This document shows positions 6,405-9,509 of a stretch of 9,509 nucleotides of DNA, one piece after another (position 1 is the first letter of the stretch; every line of letters starts with the position of its first letter). The DNA lies in the NCBI GenBank assembly GCA_002329075.1, contig DCXR01000018.1:39860-49368 (forward strand). Direction: 5' to 3'. Source of the DNA: Candidatus Neomicrothrix sp. UBA2131. GTDB taxonomy: Bacteria; Actinomycetota; Acidimicrobiia; Acidimicrobiales; MedAcidi-G1. A model generated the notes under the pieces. It was not told the origin of the DNA, made no database searches, and saw only the letters and a list, made by a program, of their open reading frames with translations. The translations under genes and the position numbers were made by a program.

Positions 6405-6433
6405 ATCATGGACCGTGCGGGACCCGGAGACAA
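6405..6433 (-). promoter_or_regulatory. Weak leaderless promoter candidate for the MttB-like gene
   Basis: On the minus strand TTGTCT (6433-6428) and CATGAT (6410-6405) are separated by 17 bp, each matching four of six consensus bases. The -10 ends six bases before the ATG at 6398, which would start the transcript at or next to the start codon. No Shine-Dalgarno precedes that ATG, which fits a leaderless message. The match is weak and depends on the chosen start. Confidence 0.22.
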
Positions 6434-6477
6434 CCGCTTCCCCCATCCGGCGTCGCAGCATTGCCTGCCGGGCAGCG

Positions 6478-6503
6478 TTGACACCGACACCAAGCGGGAT
6501 AAT
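6478..6503 (+). promoter_or_regulatory. Putative promoter of the rightward operon, close to the start codon
   Basis: A perfect TTGACA (6478-6483) is followed by GATAAT (6498-6503), five of six bases of the -10 consensus and the most A+T-rich hexamer in this stretch. The 14-bp spacer is shorter than usual. The -10 ends seven bases before the ATG at 6511, so transcription would begin at or one base before that codon, giving a leaderless mRNA. The -10 alone is the stronger part of the evidence. Confidence 0.4.
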
Positions 6504-6510
6504 GGAGGTG

Positions 6511-7503
6511 ATGTCCACGTCTGCGTTGCTCGTCATGTACCCCGGCCTGGAGGGCCAACTCTTCGATCCGGCGGCACGGAGCCGTCTCGGTCACGTCGTC
6601 GACCTGTCCTCCGACGCCGCCGTGGTCGACCTTGCGGGCCTCGACGGGCTCGAGGGCGTCGAGGTGCTGGTGACCGGCTGGGGGTGTCCGCCGCTCGATG
6701 CCGACACTCTCGACCGACTCCCCTCACTTCGATTCGTGGCCCATGCGGCTGGAACGGTGAAGGGCCTCGTCACGGATGCCCTCTGGGAGCGGGGCGTCAC
6801 GGTCACGTCGGCGGCTGCGGCCAACGCCGTCCCGGTCGCCGAGTTCACGTTCGCTGCGATCGTGATGCTCGGCAAGGACGTGTTCGGCATCCGGGACCGG
6901 CACCGTCAGGCCCGCGGCACGACGAGCGTCGTCGACCACGCCCCGGTCGGCAACCGGGGACTCCGGATCGGGATCATCGGCGCCTCGATGATCGGTCGCC
7001 TCGTGGTCGAACGACTCCGCACCCTCGACGTGGAGGTGGTGGTCTCCGACCCGTACCTTGACGACGCCGGGGCGTCGGCCCTCGGGGTGGTCGCCCTCGG
7101 GCTCGACGACCTGCTGGCGACCTCCGACGTGGTCTCGGTCCACGCCCCCGCCCTACCGTCGACCCACCACCTGCTCGATGCCGCGGCGCTGGCCCGGATG
7201 CGGGACGGCGCCTGGCTGATCAACACCGCCCGCGGCAGCCTGGTCGACACCACCGCGCTGGAGGCCGAGCTCGTGTCGGGACGCCTCAGCGCCCTCATCG
7301 ACACCCCGGACCCCGAGCCGCTGCCCTCCGGGTCGCCGCTCTACGACCTCCCCAACGTCGTGCTCACCCCGCACATCGCCGGGTCGCTCGGCAACGAGGT
7401 CGGGCGGCTCGGGGAACTGGCGGTGACCGAGGTCGAACGGTTCGTGGCAGGACAGCCACCCCTCCACCCGGTCACGCGGGAAGACCTGGGCCGGATCGCA
7501 TGA
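6511..7503 (+). CDS. D-isomer-specific 2-hydroxyacid dehydrogenase family protein
   Basis: This 330-residue NAD(P)-dependent oxidoreductase would interconvert a 2-hydroxyacid and a 2-oxoacid in the cytosol. It has an N-terminal substrate domain (FDPAARSRL near 18-26, HAAGTVKG 78-85), then the dinucleotide-binding domain starting RIGIIGASMIGR. Here GASMIG (157-162) replaces the common GxGxxG, as in a poorly characterised subgroup of the family. The catalytic Arg is R241 in NTARGSLVD, the Glu is E269 in DPEPLPSGSPLYDLPNV, and the acid/base His is H288 in TPHIAGS, so the enzyme should be active. Possible starts are ATG 6502, 6511 and 6535. The last would remove part of the first beta-strand. At 6511 GGAGG (6504-6508) is only two bases away, too close for normal use, and a -10-like GATAAT suggests leaderless initiation. 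Its stop overlaps the next start by four bases (ATGA), indicating coupled translation. Substrate unknown; a sugar acid is suggested by its neighbours. Confidence 0.9.
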   Translation: MSTSALLVMYPGLEGQLFDPAARSRLGHVVDLSSDAAVVDLAGLDGLEGVEVLVTGWGCPPLDADTLDRLPSLRFVAHAAGTVKGLVTDALWERGVTVTSAAAANAVPVAEFTFAAIVMLGKDVFGIRDRHRQARGTTSVVDHAPVGNRGLRIGIIGASMIGRLVVERLRTLDVEVVVSDPYLDDAGASALGVVALGLDDLLATSDVVSVHAPALPSTHHLLDAAALARMRDGAWLINTARGSLVDTTALEAELVSGRLSALIDTPDPEPLPSGSPLYDLPNVVLTPHIAGSLGNEVGRLGELAVTEVERFVAGQPPLHPVTREDLGRIA

Positions 7504-8243
7504 CGATCCGGCCGGGCCTCTGTTCGATCACGTTCCGCGACCTCGCAGTGGACGACGTCGTGGCGCTGGCGGCCGATGCCGGGCTGGCAGGGATCGAGTG
7601 GGGCGCCGACCGGCACGTGCCACCGGGATCCGACGCCGGGTCCGTGGCGGACCGATGCGCCGATGCGGGTCTCGTCTGCCCGTCCTACGGCACCTACCTT
7701 TTCGCCGGCCGTGCGGCGGTCGACGATGTGGACGCCGCCTGTGCGACCGCTGTCCAGTTGGGCGCCACGAACCTGCGGATCTGGGCACCCGACGAGGCCG
7801 GGGCGGCCGACGTGGCGGACATCGCCGACCGGGCTGGAGGCCGCGGACTCACCGTCTCGCTCGAGTTCCACCCCGGCACCCTCACCGGGACCGCCGCCTC
7901 GACGCTGGCGCTTCTCGCCGAGGCCGACCGACCGAACCTGTTCACCTACTGGCAACCCGATCCGGGCCTCTCGCGCGCCGACGCCCTCGCGGAACACGCC
8001 GCGATCGCCGGACACCTCTCGCACCTCCACGTGTTCACCTGGGGACCCACCGGGTTCTTCGACCGGCGACCGCTCGCCGACGGTGTGGACCTCTGGCAAC
8101 CGGTGCTCGCCGCCGACGGCACGGGACAATGGGACCATGACCGCTGGGCGTTCCTCGAGTACGTCCCCGGAGACGACCCGGCGTGCCTCGTCGGCGAGGC
8201 CTCCACCCTCCGGGCCTGGATCGGGGAGGCGGATCGTGCCTGA
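7500..8243 (+). CDS. Sugar phosphate isomerase/epimerase-like TIM-barrel protein
   Basis: This 247-residue protein resembles the xylose isomerase-like/AP endonuclease 2 TIM-barrel family, whose members isomerise, epimerise or dehydrate sugars and inositols with a divalent metal. Barrel-strand landmarks are GLCSITFRDL (6-15), GIEWGADRHV (31-40), LRIW (92-95), SLEFHPG (120-126), HLSHLHVF (172-179) and AFLEYVPGD (217-225). The usual metal ligands Glu, Asp, His and Glu correspond to E122, a position near Q152 in TYWQP, H177 and E220, so the Asp ligand appears to be replaced by Gln; this alignment is by eye. It is somewhat shorter than the common 270-300 residues. Its ATG overlaps the dehydrogenase stop (ATGA), and its last eight bases overlap the DUF2264 start, so all three are one transcript. 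Exact substrate unknown. Confidence 0.85.
   Translation: MTIRPGLCSITFRDLAVDDVVALAADAGLAGIEWGADRHVPPGSDAGSVADRCADAGLVCPSYGTYLFAGRAAVDDVDAACATAVQLGATNLRIWAPDEAGAADVADIADRAGGRGLTVSLEFHPGTLTGTAASTLALLAEADRPNLFTYWQPDPGLSRADALAEHAAIAGHLSHLHVFTWGPTGFFDRRPLADGVDLWQPVLAADGTGQWDHDRWAFLEYVPGDDPACLVGEASTLRAWIGEADRA
8223..8229 (+). promoter_or_regulatory. Shine-Dalgarno that fixes the GTG start of the DUF2264 gene
   Basis: GGGGAGG, inside the end of the isomerase gene, lies six bases upstream of GTG 8236. It is the best ribosome-binding site in the window and decides for GTG 8236 over the later in-frame ATG at 8260, which has none. Confidence 0.7.
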
Positions 8244-9509
8244 TCCCCGGGCCAACCCGATGGCCGGCAACCCCCTGGCCGACCGGGTCGACGTCCAGCG
8301 GGCCGTGCGCGACCTCGTCGAGCCACTGCTGCCCCACATGAGCCCCGGAAGCGCACGCATACGACTCGGCAGCGGGGCGGCGTTGTTCCCGCAGCGGGTC
8401 GCCGAACTCGAAGGCTACGCCCGGCCGCTCTACGGCATCGTGCCGCTCGTTGCCGGAGGCGGCGAGTTCGACCACTGGGACCGCTGGTGCGACGGGCTCG
8501 CCAACGGCACCGATCCGGACCACCCCGAGTACTGGGGTGCCTGCGAGGCTGGTCCCGACCAGCGGATGGTCGAGATGGCGGCGATCGGGTACGCCATGGC
8601 GACCGTCCCGGAGCACTACTGGGAGCCGCTCACCGACCCGGCCAGGGAGCGGGTCCTCGCCTGGCTGGACGGCATCGACCGGTTCGAACCGGCACCCAAC
8701 AACTGGCAGTTCTTCCGCCTGCTGGTGCACCTCGGCCGGGAGCGGGTCGGCGCACCCGGCGACCCGGCTGCAGCCCAACGGTCGCTGGACAAGATCGAGG
8801 AGTACCACCTGGGGGACGGCTGGTACCGGGACGGGGCACTGGGCAACGTCGACTGGTACCTCCCCTTCGCCTTCCATGCCTACGGACTCATGGTTGCGGC
8901 ATCGGGGCTCGGCGACCGGGAGGCGGCCGCCCGCTACGTCGAGCGGGCGGCGGCGTTCGCACCGGACTTCGAACACTGGTTCGCCCCCGACGGCGCCGCC
9001 TTCCCCTACGGCCGCAGCCAGACCTACCGGTTCGCGCAGGGCAGCCTCTGGGGGGCATTCGCAGCCGCCGACCTCGAGGCACTGCCCTGGGGCCGGACCA
9101 AGGGAATGTCGCTGCGCCACCTCCGCTGGTGGGCCGACCGGGCGATCTCGGACCGGGACGGGGTGCTCAGCATCGGGTACGCCTACGACAACCGCCGCCT
9201 GGCCGAGGGCTACAACTCGGCCGGTTCGCCCTACTGGGCGATGAAGGCGTTCCTCGGCCTGGCGGCGCCTGCCGACCACCCCTTCTGGACGGCCGACGAG
9301 GAGCCACAACCCCCGCTCGCGGCACCCGTCGGCCAGCCGCATGCCGGCTTCGTCCTCGACCGGGACGACGACCACGTGGTCGTGCTCTCGGGCCGCCGGT
9401 CACCGACCCTGTCGTTTATCGAGCAGGCGACGGCCAAGTACGGCAAGTTCGCCTACTCGTCCCGGTTCGGGTTCAGCGGCGACGTCGAGTTCGGCTGGGC
9501 CGACCTCGG
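8236..9509 (+). CDS. DUF2264 domain-containing protein (partial, C-terminus beyond window)
   Basis: An open frame of 424 codons runs off the right edge. It matches the DUF2264 family, an (alpha/alpha)-barrel-like group of about 600 residues found with carbohydrate-degradation genes; as far as I recall, part of it is classed as a glycoside hydrolase family with beta-glucuronidase activity. Family landmarks are LEGYARPLYG (58-67), AGGGEFDHW, NGTDPDHPEYWG (90-101), DQRMVEMAAIGYA, NNWQFFRLLV (155-164), LGDGWYRDG (192-200), DWYLPFAFHAYGL, PYGRSQTYRFAQGSLWG (257-273), LPWGRTKGM, HLRWW and YNSAGSPYWAMKAFL. No signal peptide is visible, so it is probably cytosolic and would act on imported oligosaccharide or uronide. 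The GTG start is backed by GGGGAGG six bases upstream. It overlaps the isomerase gene by eight bases. Function beyond the family is inferred. Confidence 0.87.
   Translation, partial: MPDPRANPMAGNPLADRVDVQRAVRDLVEPLLPHMSPGSARIRLGSGAALFPQRVAELEGYARPLYGIVPLVAGGGEFDHWDRWCDGLANGTDPDHPEYWGACEAGPDQRMVEMAAIGYAMATVPEHYWEPLTDPARERVLAWLDGIDRFEPAPNNWQFFRLLVHLGRERVGAPGDPAAAQRSLDKIEEYHLGDGWYRDGALGNVDWYLPFAFHAYGLMVAASGLGDREAAARYVERAAAFAPDFEHWFAPDGAAFPYGRSQTYRFAQGSLWGAFAAADLEALPWGRTKGMSLRHLRWWADRAISDRDGVLSIGYAYDNRRLAEGYNSAGSPYWAMKAFLGLAAPADHPFWTADEEPQPPLAAPVGQPHAGFVLDRDDDHVVVLSGRRSPTLSFIEQATAKYGKFAYSSRFGFSGDVEFGWADL

Noticed and set aside
6399..6536. 46-residue N-terminal extension of the MttB-like protein
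   Set aside because: No family resemblance, no ribosome-binding site, and it would overlap the start of the divergent dehydrogenase; the conserved RRRGGRAAR lies just after the ATG at 6398.
4983..7061. Plus-strand open frame of 692 codons
   Set aside because: It runs antisense through the MttB-like gene and then out of frame through the dehydrogenase gene. Its composition is low-complexity Arg/Gly/Val and both real genes have clear motifs.
7341..9375. Minus-strand open frames of 339 and 446 codons opposite the isomerase and DUF2264 genes
   Set aside because: They overlap each other and the well-supported plus-strand operon, with Arg/Gly/Val-rich translations lacking recognisable motifs.

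Overview
This is a compact, gene-dense window with G+C of roughly two thirds (judged by eye), strong G/C bias at third codon positions, GTG as well as ATG starts, and several very short or overlapping gene junctions. The protein set and base composition suggest a free-living heterotroph, most likely a high-G+C actinobacterium (marine or soil Acidimicrobiia-like). A chemoheterotrophic alphaproteobacterium cannot be excluded. I see no rRNA, tRNA, CRISPR array, insertion sequence, phage gene or origin.

Layout. Positions 1-514 (minus) hold the 5' part of a thiamine-diphosphate (ThDP) enzyme of the acetolactate-synthase type, cut by the window edge. It diverges from a short-chain dehydrogenase-like gene at 602-1345 (plus) whose catalytic Tyr and Lys are replaced. 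That gene converges, across a 24-bp hairpin-forming gap, on a clear sulfoacetaldehyde acetyltransferase gene (xsc, 1370-3136, minus). Behind xsc on the same strand lie an 'amino acid synthesis' (DUF1185) protein (3261-3854), a class IV PLP aminotransferase (3891-4751) and a non-pyrrolysine trimethylamine-methyltransferase (MttB) superfamily protein (4854-6398). Transcription order is therefore MttB-like, aminotransferase, DUF1185, Xsc. From about 6511 the plus strand carries a tight three-gene operon: a D-2-hydroxyacid dehydrogenase, a TIM-barrel sugar phosphate isomerase/epimerase (ATGA overlap) and a DUF2264 protein (8-bp overlap, GTG start with a strong Shine-Dalgarno) that runs off the window.

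How the genes may work together. Xsc is the best anchored function: it cleaves sulfoacetaldehyde to sulfite and acetyl phosphate, the last step of C2-sulfonate (taurine, isethionate) use. Its same-strand neighbours are an N-methyl-group methyltransferase and an aminotransferase, so the order would fit demethylation, deamination and desulfonation of an N-methylated sulfonate such as a taurine betaine. This is inference, and I flag it as the most interesting possibility. A good promoter candidate with an inverted repeat between its -35 and -10 elements lies just in front of xsc, so xsc may also be controlled separately. The right-hand operon looks like a separate carbohydrate or uronate catabolic unit. 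It and the MttB gene diverge from a 112-bp gap whose promoter-like elements would place both transcripts' starts at or very near the start codons (leaderless mRNAs).
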